NCBI RefSeq assembly: GCF_003386205.1 | Contig: NZ_QRDY01000025.1 | Location: 1-61,950, forward strand | Length of the DNA stretch: 61,950 bases | From: Cohnella lupini | Lineage (GTDB): Bacteria > Bacillota > Bacilli > Paenibacillales > Paenibacillaceae | Direction of reading: 5' to 3' | In this document: one piece after another, positions 36,301 through 43,617 of the stretch | Numbering within the stretch: position 1 is the first letter of the stretch | How the letters are laid out: every line of letters begins with the position of its first letter | The notes under the pieces: model-generated | Database searches by the model: none | Told to the model about the DNA's origin: nothing | The model's input: only the letters and a program-made list of their open reading frames with translations | Made by a program: the position numbers and the translations under genes

Positions 36301-36352
36301 TATCGAGAAGGATACCGCAACGGGTCAGACGGTGGTCTTCCTATTGCCTTAA
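30305..36352 (+). CDS. Secreted 2015-residue multidomain protein with GH99/WbsX-like catalytic core
   Basis: A signal peptide of about 30 residues ends near SRTALA. Then come two LamG/concanavalin-like segments (about 35-225 and 230-430), and a core at about 440-755 with CPMWREGNHLGWD and LDNWNEFGEGHF, the latter matching the N-E-W-G-E-G signature of WbsX/GH99-like domains, whose GH99 relatives are endo-alpha-mannosidases/mannanases. Next are a beta domain, a copper-amine-oxidase-N-like domain (about 942-1055), further carbohydrate-binding-like domains, Big_2 Ig-like domains (about 1365-1450 and 1617-1697), an Ig-like segment, and three C-terminal ~70-residue repeats (about 1795-2015). No SLH or sortase motif is seen. 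I chose the ATG at 30305, with AAAGGGG upstream and a clear signal peptide. Probably the extracellular depolymerase of the locus. Confidence 0.85.
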   Translation: MNKIKLGWTAISITMVLCVLMIVNYSRTALAESEEAPAGAIYLVDENFTFLSNLVPGESQPSGWDIRAAGGTLASLYADTLKVSDTSPILPVLMSRKFPSQEEGSVTMEFRFKPLTVIDGIKWQLLDGNTAGLSIVTSGSNLVLQTSGGGSVTLQAYVSNTEYGVKAIADLSTGKADVYINGVKKATAQNLANPVEALNRFQLTTGSASTGDFNFTPLKIYKGYAVNERLLSVANGTVPGDWTATPSGGTIKVEQMSEQVNGTTRYYVMSPKPDIYSFRMDAASATGAMGLAKSFQPLAGDAVAEYKIFVPVKTNGLAAELKNGTGTVLKLVTSNGNLAYLDTSGNPVKLLEDYKANLWYSIRVKLRLASSEADIYINGKLKAEDVGLASGISSVDGIRFSTSAADKGTMWLDDIVAYADSPLPSDYVPAPVKVSTGDQLVGVQSCPMWREGNHLGWDMINPFPDRTPLLGFYDEGNPETADWETKWQAEHGIGFQMSCWFRPIGGENSPIKDPFLSSALHDGYFNSKYSDQVDFAIMWENLNSKAADSNDFRNNLVPYWIEYYFKDPRYLKIDDDKPVFTIYNYDQFVNMSGSIAGAKADIVYLRNAVIAAGFDDLILLNVYNGTNSQDLINRRTAGFDAVYAYSWGSFGGHPDYQKLKLTLESAPNELDVIAGLSMGRDDTAWGLSSGYYASPSEFRSLAQWTKDTYIPSLSTDNLGKKLVMLDNWNEFGEGHFLMPAGLSGFGYVDAIRDVFAGSASHTDIVPTQAQKDRIGVLYPEGRVVPNRTLTPPAYSEDAVKSWEFDTAGDAEGWTVLRPVDSLSVADGSLTATFNNTDPGIVSGDHLGIKAEDAPYLKIRMKNNANDIEGRVFFTTELDGDWNETKAMGFYVNPQDDGYTDYYVEMWRNKSWIGNIRQIRIDPVSALGTVDIDYVRALANDSTDIKLYIDGKRQALSQPPLVQDGVPMVPVKDIWLQMGVKSEWDSEAQKYIGVKGSSIYDLTVGSSTAHRDGASISLEHSPSLLSNGTVLVPLTYFRDAFGATVSWEETEGKIRISPAGLIWHFEFADGWTANDRIAGGEVLGGVFSGNSLGVSGGTEPAIVSPDNLNADASSVKRIRVKLRNGTGGNEARIYYKANGDTSWNAMKKLTSYVLPNEPLFREYVFDATVAPEWTGTIQQIKVVPTLETGPFVIDSVQMDTAPALPILGNNLVVDPGMEGSALQAQTYNSALGLDVSQAHSGHQSLKVAKLTRYSSAMFKLNGVVPGQEYRYSIWAKLASAPTLSEPLRLCLQYTVDGTTKQIIMYTSPGLSNNAWTQVQGNYTIAETGTVSNVYLYVYTEVDANNHDYYVDDAEVRPITYSASPTWIGATGLSMDSSATVYYGKTLTLVPTFLPSSDVINKEVVWTSDNPDVAIVDNNGIVYGKSIGTAHITAMALDGGFTATTTVTVALSPSYPSNAVLGSNLIIDSGMEGSTVPSAYYGSSATLTLNTAEHRNGAQSVRVTKTGNNRFGSMFLPTAIEQGKLYYYSVWGKLNAAPVNPALLRIGIQYKLDGVGKQKIMFSSTALGFGGWIQASGLYEIQEAGVVTDTRVYLYTEQADPLQDFYVDDIEVRQVSFAATSLSLNKSAVTLSIGQSETLEATVLPANATDKNVVWTSDHPATATVDSGGTVTAVGEGVAAITATAAGGTLSQSATVYVDATPPVTVAALSPSVPDGPAGTYIGPLSVSLSATDGLSSVMQTVYSVDNGTTWNPYATALVFDKQGSYTLQYKSVDQAGNEEPARSASFVLSATATSVELRDSAGNPLSGGIVKYYDGAWKDLGVTDAAGKATKSLPERSYVFSMTYQGVTKQLTQNTASNPVIDFRTVKAIFLLKDSQGNELAGGDAKLYTGGSWQTIGTTGSGELSKELFAGSYTIGMTYEGAYNQKAQNIGEDPAVVFQTASIVIQLKDAHGAPVDGGIAKVYSGGSWRTIGTTSSGEIRKELLPATYTFGMTYGTALANIEKDTATGQTVVFLLP

Positions 36353-36388
36353 TGAATTATCGGAACGTCACCAGAAGGGGAAACGGCA

Positions 36389-38956
36389 ATGAAACGAGCG
36401 ATTACGTTATCGGGAAAATGGAAGTTGCAAGGCGAAGGCGTGTCGGCGAAGGGTGGTCTGGCAAGGATCGATATCGATGCCGAGGTGCCCGGACACGTAC
36501 ATCAGGATTTGCTTGCCGCGGGTCTTATCCCCGATCCGGGTTACCGCAAGCAGGCGGACGATTGCGCTTGGGTCGAGCACTGGCGGTGGTCTTATCGTCG
36601 CGAATTCGAGGTAGAGCGCTTGGAAGCACAGCGTTCGGTGTTGGAGTTCGAAGGGCTGGATACGTTCGCGGATATTTATTTGAACGGCGCGCGTCTAGCG
36701 AGGACGGACAATATGTTCATCCGTTACCGCTTCGATGCGTCGGCTCTGCTCCGAACCGGAATGAACGAGCTCGAGGTCCGATTCCGTACCCTTGCGGAAG
36801 GGGTCGAGAATAAGCCGTACCCGGGTCGCGGCGCGGCGTTCACGAGCGAACGTCTCTACGTGCGGCGCATGCAGTGCACGTTCGGCTGGGATTGGGTCGG
36901 GCGTCTCGTCAGCTATGGCATCTGGCGGCCGGTTCGTCTCGTATTCGAGGACATAGCGACGATCGACGATCTCCATGTTTATACGAAGGCGATCGATGGA
37001 CGGGGAGCGGCAGTCGGCTTCGCGTTGGAGGCGAGCTCGCGTACGGAGCAACCATTACGGGTCGAGGCTGCGATCGTCGATCCGGCCGGGCGCATCGTAT
37101 GGCAGGCCTCGAGGAAGCTGCTCGGCGATAAGCTGGAGTTGACGGCGGATTTGGCTGAGCCGCAGCTTTGGTGGCCGGCGGGATACGGAGAGCAGCCGTT
37201 ATACAAGGCGATCGCTAAACTCTATGGAGAAGCGGGCATCGTGGACGAGCGGGAGTGCGCGTTCGGCATACGGACGTCGCGAATCGAGCAGCTTCAAGAT
37301 CGGCCTGGGAGCGCCGAAGCGCGGACGACCGACAGGCTGCGCGCGCTCGGCACGGAATGGGACGCCAATGGAGATCGACCCGGAAGCGGGTTCTCGCTCT
37401 TGGTGAACGGAGTTCCGATCTATTGCAAAGGAGCCAATTGGGTGCCGAGCGATCCGTTCCCGGGCCGAATCCCCGATGCGCATTACGAGAATCTTCTTCG
37501 TCTCGCAGGCGAAGCCGGGATGACGATGCTCCGCGTCTGGGGAGGAGGTATCTACGAATCGGAAGCCTTCTGGAACGAGTGCGACAAGCGAGGGATTCTC
37601 GTCTTCCAGGACTTCATGATGGCTTGCGGCACCTATCCCGAGGAGGACGAGGAATGGATGTCTTCGTTAGCCGTCGAGGTCGAAGGCGTTATTCGTTCTC
37701 TTCGCAGCCGGCCCAGCCTGATCTGGTGGAACGGAGATAACGAGAACGGCATGTTCGACGGCGAAGAGGATCCGGGCTACCCGGGAAGGACGATCTCCGA
37801 ACGGATAACGGGACGGCTATGTGCGGAGTTGGATCCGAATCGACCGTTCCTGCCGACCAGCCCGTTCGGCGGCAACAAGAACAACTCGTTCACGATCGGC
37901 ACCGCCCACTATACGGGGGCATTGCTGGAGATGTTCGACGTCTTCCGCGGGACGGATCTTCGCCATTACCGCTCCTACTTCGCAAGCTTGTTGAGCCGCT
38001 TCTGTCCGGAGTTCCCGATGTTCGGCACCCCGGAGCTCCATACGCTGAGGCGATTCATGAGCGAAGAGGATCTGAACGATCCGACCTTCGACATGCTGGA
38101 ATATCATACGAAAAATCATCCCGCCTTGGTCGATTACTCGCTCTTCCGGGCGTTGCTTACGCTTGCCGACAAGCTGATGCCTCCGGCCGTCTCGACGGTC
38201 GAACGAATTCGGCGCATGTCTTACGCGCAGCACGAAATCACCCGGCTCGTCGTCGAGGTCTACCGGCGAAACCGGCCTTATACGGGCGGCATTCTGTTCT
38301 GGATGTTCAACGATTGTTGGCCGGCCAGCGGATGGAGTCTCGTCGATTATTACGGGTATCCGAAAGGCGGGTATTACGGCTTCAAGAAAGCCTCCCGTCC
38401 GGTCATCGCGTCGATCGAACGGCAGGACGAGGAAGGCCGATATGCGTTCTGGGTATGCAACGATAAGCCGAAAGCGATCCAGGGCAAGGGATTGCTTCGC
38501 GTGTTAAAGCTAGACGGTTCGATAGACGACGCTACCGTATGGACGCGAGAGTTCGACTTCGCTGTCGAGGAGGGCACCTCTTCGGTCGTCAAGACGCTTC
38601 CGTTGGAGGAGCTAGACGCTATGCTCGATAGCGGAAGCGTTCTCGTCATGGATATCGCCGGTCCTTTCGGGGAAGACCGGTATATTCATAACGCGGGGAT
38701 CCCGGCCGACTTGGACCTTCAACCTTCCGGTGCGCGTATCGAGTCCCGGACGGAAGGGCCTGACGGAGGAAGCTTGATCGTTGCCGCCGACCGTTATGCC
38801 AAAGCCGTCCTGCTGCATGGCGAGTATGTTTTCTCCGACAATTACTTTGATCTGTTACCGGGAGAGCGCAGAACGATCGACTATCGAAGCTTGGCAACGA
38901 GAACCGGGGCGGATGCCGACGAAGATAAGGAAATAGAACTGATCAGTTGGAATTAG
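36389..38956 (+). CDS. Glycoside hydrolase family 2, beta-mannosidase-like
   Basis: An 855-residue cytoplasmic enzyme with the GH2 layout: N-terminal jelly-roll sugar-binding domain (WRWSYRREFEV, FADIYLNG), Ig-like middle, TIM barrel and C-terminal beta domains. The catalytic acid/base is Glu452 in WWNGDNEN and the likely nucleophile Glu541 in CPEFPMFG. The layout and length fit beta-mannosidase; exo-beta-glucosaminidase or another GH2 activity cannot be excluded. It follows the large secreted protein by 36 bases, with AGAAGGGGA before the ATG. With the GH38 enzyme it suggests cleavage of both alpha- and beta-linked mannose. Confidence 0.9.
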   Translation: MKRAITLSGKWKLQGEGVSAKGGLARIDIDAEVPGHVHQDLLAAGLIPDPGYRKQADDCAWVEHWRWSYRREFEVERLEAQRSVLEFEGLDTFADIYLNGARLARTDNMFIRYRFDASALLRTGMNELEVRFRTLAEGVENKPYPGRGAAFTSERLYVRRMQCTFGWDWVGRLVSYGIWRPVRLVFEDIATIDDLHVYTKAIDGRGAAVGFALEASSRTEQPLRVEAAIVDPAGRIVWQASRKLLGDKLELTADLAEPQLWWPAGYGEQPLYKAIAKLYGEAGIVDERECAFGIRTSRIEQLQDRPGSAEARTTDRLRALGTEWDANGDRPGSGFSLLVNGVPIYCKGANWVPSDPFPGRIPDAHYENLLRLAGEAGMTMLRVWGGGIYESEAFWNECDKRGILVFQDFMMACGTYPEEDEEWMSSLAVEVEGVIRSLRSRPSLIWWNGDNENGMFDGEEDPGYPGRTISERITGRLCAELDPNRPFLPTSPFGGNKNNSFTIGTAHYTGALLEMFDVFRGTDLRHYRSYFASLLSRFCPEFPMFGTPELHTLRRFMSEEDLNDPTFDMLEYHTKNHPALVDYSLFRALLTLADKLMPPAVSTVERIRRMSYAQHEITRLVVEVYRRNRPYTGGILFWMFNDCWPASGWSLVDYYGYPKGGYYGFKKASRPVIASIERQDEEGRYAFWVCNDKPKAIQGKGLLRVLKLDGSIDDATVWTREFDFAVEEGTSSVVKTLPLEELDAMLDSGSVLVMDIAGPFGEDRYIHNAGIPADLDLQPSGARIESRTEGPDGGSLIVAADRYAKAVLLHGEYVFSDNYFDLLPGERRTIDYRSLATRTGADADEDKEIELISWN

Positions 38957-38998
38957 AAATTCATCACTATTACTATTCGTATAAAGGTGGAAACGGAA

Positions 38999-40444
38999 AT
39001 GAGTATAGCGGCGTTCGCAAGAGCCAAAGCCCGCATCGGCGTCATCACGGTGGGACACGAGCCGTATTGGGGACAATTCCCGGGGCTACGGGAGGAACTG
39101 GAGGGGTACGGTCGCGAGTTCGAGCGAATGCTGATCGGCTTCGACGTCGAGGTCGTGTCGGCGGGATTCGTCGATAATCTGGACCGGTCGTTCGCGGCGG
39201 CCGCCCGGCTGAGAGCGTTGGACGTCGACTTCTTATTCGTCAATCTCAGCACTTACGTCACCTCGTCATCCGCGGCGACGGCCATATTGAATCTCGGAGT
39301 CCCCACCGTGTTGGTCGCCTTGCAGCCGCTCAAACGGTTGGACTACCGGAACACGACGACTTATATGCAGTTGGCTAACGATAACATTTGCTCGCTGCCG
39401 GAGATCAGCGGAGTGCTCGTGCGCGCCGGCAAGCCCGCGGCGGGCATGATCGTGGGAACGCTCCGCGACGATCCCCGGATCGCCGGCGAGTTGAAGTCTT
39501 GGTGCCAGGTCGCGAACGCCCGACGGGCGTTCAAGTACGCTCGGATCGGATATTTGGGCCATACTTACGAAGGAATGTACGATATGAATTCCGACCCGAC
39601 CGCGTTCACGGCGGCGTTCGGCTCCCACGTCCAGATGCTTGAGATGTGCGACCTTGCCAAGCTGGTGAACGACGCGAATCCGAGCGAGATCGCGGACAAG
39701 ATCGAAGAGATCAAGAGCGTATTCACGATCGCCGACCCGTTCATCGATCCGATTACGAGACCGATCAAGGAAGAGGACTTGGAATGGTCGGCCAAGGTGG
39801 CGGTCGGACTAGACAAGCTGGTCGCCCTGAACGGATTGACCGGACTTGCCTATTACTATCGCGGATTGGACAACAACGAATACGAGAGAATCGGCTCGAA
39901 CATGGTGCTCGGCAATTCGCTGCTTACCGGCAAGGGAATCCCGCTCGCGGGAGAGGCGGATCTCAAGACTTGCGCGGCGATGCTGGTCATGGATCGGTTG
40001 GATGCCGGCGGCTCCTTCGCCGAGCTTCATCCGTGCGACTTCGTGGACGAGATCGTGCTCGTCGGACACGACGGTCCGCATAACGTCAAGATCAGCGACA
40101 GCCGACCGGTCATTCGGGGGTTGGATCTGTTCCATGGCAAGAGCGGCTCCGGCATCGGCGTGGAATTCAGCATTCAAGCCGGTCCGGTTACCTTGCTCGG
40201 AATTTCCCAGACCGCGGACGGCCGATACAAGATGATCGCCGCCGAAGGCGAATCGATCAAAGGCGAGATTCCGCAGACCGGCAACACGAATACGCGCTGC
40301 AGCTTCGATTGCGGCGTAGCCGACTTCATCGAGAGATGGTGCGCGGCCGGTCCGACTCATCATTTTGCGCTCGGCGTCGGTCACGTAGGCACTCAAATCA
40401 AGCGATTGTCCAAGGTGCTCGGCATGGAGCTGGAAATGGTCTGA
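38999..40444 (+). CDS. L-fucose/L-arabinose isomerase-family protein
   Basis: A 481-residue protein with the fold of aldose-ketose isomerases of the L-fucose/L-arabinose isomerase group. The N-terminal domain has VGHEPYWGQFPGL. Conserved C-terminal elements include LAGEADLKT, LHPCDF, VGHDGPH and THHFALGVGHV, which carry the expected acidic and His residues for metal and substrate. The substrate is not identifiable. I chose the ATG at 38999, with AAAGGTGG 8 bases upstream, over an in-frame GTG at 38987. Last gene of the glycan operon, followed by a strong terminator. Confidence 0.85.
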   Translation: MSIAAFARAKARIGVITVGHEPYWGQFPGLREELEGYGREFERMLIGFDVEVVSAGFVDNLDRSFAAAARLRALDVDFLFVNLSTYVTSSSAATAILNLGVPTVLVALQPLKRLDYRNTTTYMQLANDNICSLPEISGVLVRAGKPAAGMIVGTLRDDPRIAGELKSWCQVANARRAFKYARIGYLGHTYEGMYDMNSDPTAFTAAFGSHVQMLEMCDLAKLVNDANPSEIADKIEEIKSVFTIADPFIDPITRPIKEEDLEWSAKVAVGLDKLVALNGLTGLAYYYRGLDNNEYERIGSNMVLGNSLLTGKGIPLAGEADLKTCAAMLVMDRLDAGGSFAELHPCDFVDEIVLVGHDGPHNVKISDSRPVIRGLDLFHGKSGSGIGVEFSIQAGPVTLLGISQTADGRYKMIAAEGESIKGEIPQTGNTNTRCSFDCGVADFIERWCAAGPTHHFALGVGHVGTQIKRLSKVLGMELEMV

Positions 40445-40465
40445 TGCTAGTTGTTCCTATGCAAG

Positions 40466-40499
40466 AGAAGGCGATGCAGAATAACTGCGTCGCCTTCTC
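40466..40499 (+). terminator. Terminator ending the first glycan locus
   Basis: A 14-bp stem AGAAGGCGATGCAG with CTGCGTCGCCTTCT (one G-U) around AATAA. Confidence 0.85.
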
Positions 40500-40603
40500 T
40501 GTATTATGAGCAGCAAGACCTTATTGATTAGGGGAGGGGCGGGCCTATACGGCAAACAGATCGCGATAGCCTTTGGACTGACGGTAGCTAACAGGCAGAA
40601 TGG

Positions 40604-40632
40604 TTGAACTAATCTTTAAAGTAGATGATAAT
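40604..40632 (+). promoter_or_regulatory. Candidate sigma-A promoter for the pentapeptide-repeat gene
   Basis: TTGAAC at 40604-40609, 17-base spacer, GATAAT at 40627-40632, about 50 bases before the start codon. Confidence 0.6.
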
Positions 40633-40681
40633 TATTTGAGTCGCGATAATAGGTATTAAAGATTCAAAGGAAGTGAACATT

Positions 40682-41554
40682 TTGTCAAATCATCCAAACT
40701 CATTTGGCGACGCGAGTCGTGATAACCTTCGTGCTGATTGCGAGAAATGTTTCGGGTTGTGCTGTGTCGCACTACGCTTCTCAGCGTCAGAAGGTTTCCC
40801 GATCGACAAGGAGCCGGCACAGCCCTGCCTCAACCTAAAATCAGACTTCCGCTGTCGCGTTCACGAAAGCCTCGGTAAAAGAGGTCTTAAAGGATGTATA
40901 ACTTTTGAATGCTTTGGTGCGGGGCAGAAAGTTTCCCAAGTCAGCTTCGCTGGACAAGATTGGCGGAACAGCCCTGATTCCGCGGATGCAATGTTCAAAG
41001 TGTTCATAATCATGATGCAGCTGCATGAATTACTTTGGTATCTGGAGGAAGCACTCACATTAAAGCCATCCGAACCTATTCACGCTGAGCTCCGTTCCAT
41101 GCTTGATGAGATAGAACGCTTTACACACCTTAACGTTGGCTCGCTTATGGAACTGGACATCGCTGAGCACCGGGCTTCCGTGAACACGCTACTCCTGAAA
41201 ACCAGTGAACTTGTTCGATCCGAAGCTCGTAACGGGCATACTGTCCTTCCGGGACATAAAGCTAGGTCAGGGCGTCAAAAGACCATTGGTCGCGGAGCCG
41301 ACCTTATGGGTGCGGATCTTAGAGGAATAGATCTTAGAGGAGCCAACTTGCGCGGGGCATACCTTATTGCTGCTGATCTTAGAGGTAGTGACCTAAGCGG
41401 AACTGATCTTATCGGCGCAGATTTTCGGGATGCCGACCTGAGAGGTGCTGACCTTTCTAAAAGTATCTTTCTTACCCAGGCCCAACTCAATGCAGCGAAG
41501 GTAGATGGTTTGACTTTGCTGCCGCCATCGCTTAAACACCCATCACAGGTATAA
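40682..41554 (+). CDS. Cys-rich plus pentapeptide-repeat protein
   Basis: A 290-residue protein in two parts. Residues ~15-85 are Cys-rich, with CEKCFGLCC, then single Cys in PCLNL, RCRVHE and CITFECFGAGQ, which looks like a metal- or Fe-S-binding module of the YkgJ type. Residues ~200-265 are about 13 pentapeptide repeats of the A(D/N)LxG type (GADLMGADLRGIDLRGANLR), forming a right-handed beta-helix. Some pentapeptide proteins protect DNA gyrase from quinolones, but most have no known role, so I give none. The start is TTG at 40682, with AAAGGAAG 8 bases upstream; GTG at 40673 is too close to that site. Convergent with the WYL regulator. Confidence 0.85.
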   Translation: MSNHPNSFGDASRDNLRADCEKCFGLCCVALRFSASEGFPIDKEPAQPCLNLKSDFRCRVHESLGKRGLKGCITFECFGAGQKVSQVSFAGQDWRNSPDSADAMFKVFIIMMQLHELLWYLEEALTLKPSEPIHAELRSMLDEIERFTHLNVGSLMELDIAEHRASVNTLLLKTSELVRSEARNGHTVLPGHKARSGRQKTIGRGADLMGADLRGIDLRGANLRGAYLIAADLRGSDLSGTDLIGADFRDADLRGADLSKSIFLTQAQLNAAKVDGLTLLPPSLKHPSQV

Positions 41555-41559
41555 TTTCG

Positions 41560-42528
41560 TTACAATTTTGGAGGCACTCCTAAACGCTCTTCCAAAATCA
41601 CGCGCAACTCATCGGGAATCCGTTCGAACTCGACACCTTTCCCCAAAAACAAAAGCCAATCCGCGTAATACGCCAGCGACTCAAAATCGGTCACATCCAG
41701 TTGAATACTGAAAACCCCGCTCGATTGAAACATCCCGGTGAATGACAAAATAATTCCCGGGGGATGTAGGCGCTTAAAACGCTGAATCCCGGTCGCATCA
41801 AGCTTCACGACAAGATTGGACTCACGGGCAAAAAGCAGTTTTTTGCTTATAATCTCTTGCTCTGACCATTTCAACTCCCGTTCAGAAATGGCCGAATCCC
41901 TCAACATCACAACGGGCAAATACCGAAACTCATTCGTATCAAGATCATAAACCTCGGCCAGCCACTGAGCGTTCGAGTTAAATATATGCAGCAAAAAAAC
42001 GTCCATCAATTGCGGCCAGCCGGGACTCAGCTCATAAGTCAAGCGCAGGTGTTTATCCCGCACGGCAAGCGAAATCAGCTGGTTCAGTTCCTCGGGCGCC
42101 GCATCATCGAGCTCCAATAGATTCGGATTAGAAGGATTCGTATTTTCAAAAAGCAAGATATTATTGAGCTCGATTAGCTCGTCTTGCTGGGTTTGCGACG
42201 CGATGCCGATGAGTTTTTCAGTGATTGAGCGGCGATTATGCAGATAAGGCAGCTGCGAATTTTTCGAGGCGATAAAGCTGATGAAAATCGCTTTTAGCTC
42301 AACTGACGTGAATCGGACGGAGGGTAGATACTGATTTTGCAGGACATTGTATCCGCCGCCGCGACCAAGCTCAGTCGTAAGCGGAAAACCCATCGCCTGA
42401 ATCTCGTTAATGTCGCGAATCGCCGTTGCGCGGGAAATCTTGAACTCCCGCTGAATTTCGGCAATCGTAAAACGCGCGCGGTTATTGATGTAGCGCATGA
42501 TCAGGTTCACTCGTTCTGTTTTTTTCAT
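41560..42528 (-). CDS. WYL-domain transcriptional regulator (YafY/DeoR-like)
   Basis: A 322-residue regulator with an N-terminal winged helix (about 5-60, with FTIAEIQREFKISRATAIRD) and a WYL-type ligand-binding region (about 160-290). Divergent from two small GyrI-like proteins across an 80-bp space that holds two inverted repeats overlapping its own promoter, so it most likely represses itself and the pair. The ligand is unknown. Confidence 0.88.
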   Translation of the reverse strand: MKKTERVNLIMRYINNRARFTIAEIQREFKISRATAIRDINEIQAMGFPLTTELGRGGGYNVLQNQYLPSVRFTSVELKAIFISFIASKNSQLPYLHNRRSITEKLIGIASQTQQDELIELNNILLFENTNPSNPNLLELDDAAPEELNQLISLAVRDKHLRLTYELSPGWPQLMDVFLLHIFNSNAQWLAEVYDLDTNEFRYLPVVMLRDSAISERELKWSEQEIISKKLLFARESNLVVKLDATGIQRFKRLHPPGIILSFTGMFQSSGVFSIQLDVTDFESLAYYADWLLFLGKGVEFERIPDELRVILEERLGVPPKL

Positions 42529-42537
42529 AAATAAAAG

Positions 42538-42554
42538 GTATCACTTTTTGATAC
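42538..42554. promoter_or_regulatory. Inverted repeat 1 in the WYL/GyrI-like intergenic space
   Basis: GTATCA and TGATAC separated by five bases. Directly adjoins a second inverted repeat. Candidate operator for the WYL regulator. Confidence 0.5.
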
Positions 42555-42582
42555 ATTCTACAAATAGAATCAATCTTGTAAA
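42555..42582 (-). promoter_or_regulatory. Candidate promoter of the WYL gene with inverted repeat 2
   Basis: On the minus strand: TTTACA (42577-42582), 16-base spacer, TAGAAT (42555-42560). The -10 box is one half of an inverted repeat, ATTCTA-CAAA-TAGAAT (42555-42570), so a protein bound there would block transcription. Confidence 0.5.
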
Positions 42583-42608
42583 GACAAACCCACGAAGGAG
42601 AGAACAAA

Positions 42609-43088
42609 ATGTCTAACTACTCGATCAAAACAATCTCGGAAAACTACAAAATGACTGCTTACGGCGTTTCGCTTGAAGACTACAACGACTGGGCAGGTAA
42701 TGCAGCAAAAACCGCGGCGAAAAAAGCTGAAATCACTGAAAACAACAAGCTTGCCGAACTTCTCGCGCTCGCGGACGGGCAAGAATACCAAATTAATTAC
42801 GTCATCGACGGCAAGGCTTGGCGCGGCTTCGGCGTGATGGGCGAGTTCGACGCGGAAGGCGCCGACGTCCTCGATTTTCTCGCTGGCGACTATCTCGTCG
42901 TGCCTGGAACAAGCGCTGACAAAGACCGCCTTGCTGACGAAATCACCGGCAAAGTTTTCGGCGGCATGTTGCAAGGAATCACAGACTATAAGTACGTTGG
43001 TCCTGGTAACTCAACATTTGTGAAAACAGCTGATAACGGTGAATTCTACGGCGAAATGTGGCTTAGAGTAAAAAAAGTCGAAGGCTAA
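42609..43088 (+). CDS. GyrI-like/effector-binding domain protein 1
   Basis: A 159-residue stand-alone protein with features of the GyrI/AraC effector-binding (SOUL-like) fold. It has paired beta-alpha-beta halves, a Y-G-V-S motif near residue 20, GDYLVVPG about residue 98, and GEFYGEMWLRV at the end. Such domains bind small hydrophobic or cationic compounds. GAAGGAG precedes the ATG. The next gene is a paralogue, so this is a tandem duplication. Both are divergent from the WYL regulator, which may sense the same compound. Confidence 0.75.
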   Translation: MSNYSIKTISENYKMTAYGVSLEDYNDWAGNAAKTAAKKAEITENNKLAELLALADGQEYQINYVIDGKAWRGFGVMGEFDAEGADVLDFLAGDYLVVPGTSADKDRLADEITGKVFGGMLQGITDYKYVGPGNSTFVKTADNGEFYGEMWLRVKKVEG

Positions 43089-43118
43089 TTCCGGAATATG
43101 AATATAAGGAGATCTCAC

Positions 43119-43595
43119 ATGGCCAATTACACACTGGAACACAAAAAATCATTCACATTGACCGCATATGGTTTTTCAATTCAATCGAATTTCCAAGACA
43201 TGCCGGCTATGCAAAAGGAAAAAGCCGAGTTTTGGGGCGGGCTCAAAGCAGACGGGCGTTTCGATAAGCTCAAAAAAGCCGCAAAGGACGATCTCGAATG
43301 GTCCGTTAACGAGGTTTATCAAGGAAAACCGTGGAATTATTTCGCGGTAGCAGCCGGAAAAACAGTGACGGACGCAACGCGTATTATCGAGTTTCCCGAG
43401 AGCGAGTACATCGTGGTCGCAGGAAATGGCGACAAGGAAACTTTGTTCGATCAGCTGACTTACCGTGCTTTTGGCGAAGTCTTGTCCCAAATCACTGACT
43501 ATGCTTACATCGGCGGTCCAAATGCGACGTATCGCAAAGATAACGGAGACGGCACATTCTACGGGGAATTTTGGGTGCCTGTGGTTAAAAAATAA
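43119..43595 (+). CDS. GyrI-like/effector-binding domain protein 2 (paralogue)
   Basis: A 158-residue protein of the same family as the gene before it. It shares the Y-G-x-S region near residue 18, ESEYIVVAG, the segment LSQITDYAYIGGPNATY and the ending GTFYGEFWVPV. I chose the ATG at 43119, with AAGGAGAT 6 bases upstream; the frame is open to 43098 but without a ribosome site. It ends at a perfect terminator hairpin. The two copies have diverged, so they may bind different ligands or form a heterodimer. Confidence 0.75.
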   Translation: MANYTLEHKKSFTLTAYGFSIQSNFQDMPAMQKEKAEFWGGLKADGRFDKLKKAAKDDLEWSVNEVYQGKPWNYFAVAAGKTVTDATRIIEFPESEYIVVAGNGDKETLFDQLTYRAFGEVLSQITDYAYIGGPNATYRKDNGDGTFYGEFWVPVVKK

Positions 43596-43617
43596 GTTTC
43601 TGCCGTTACTTCAACAA

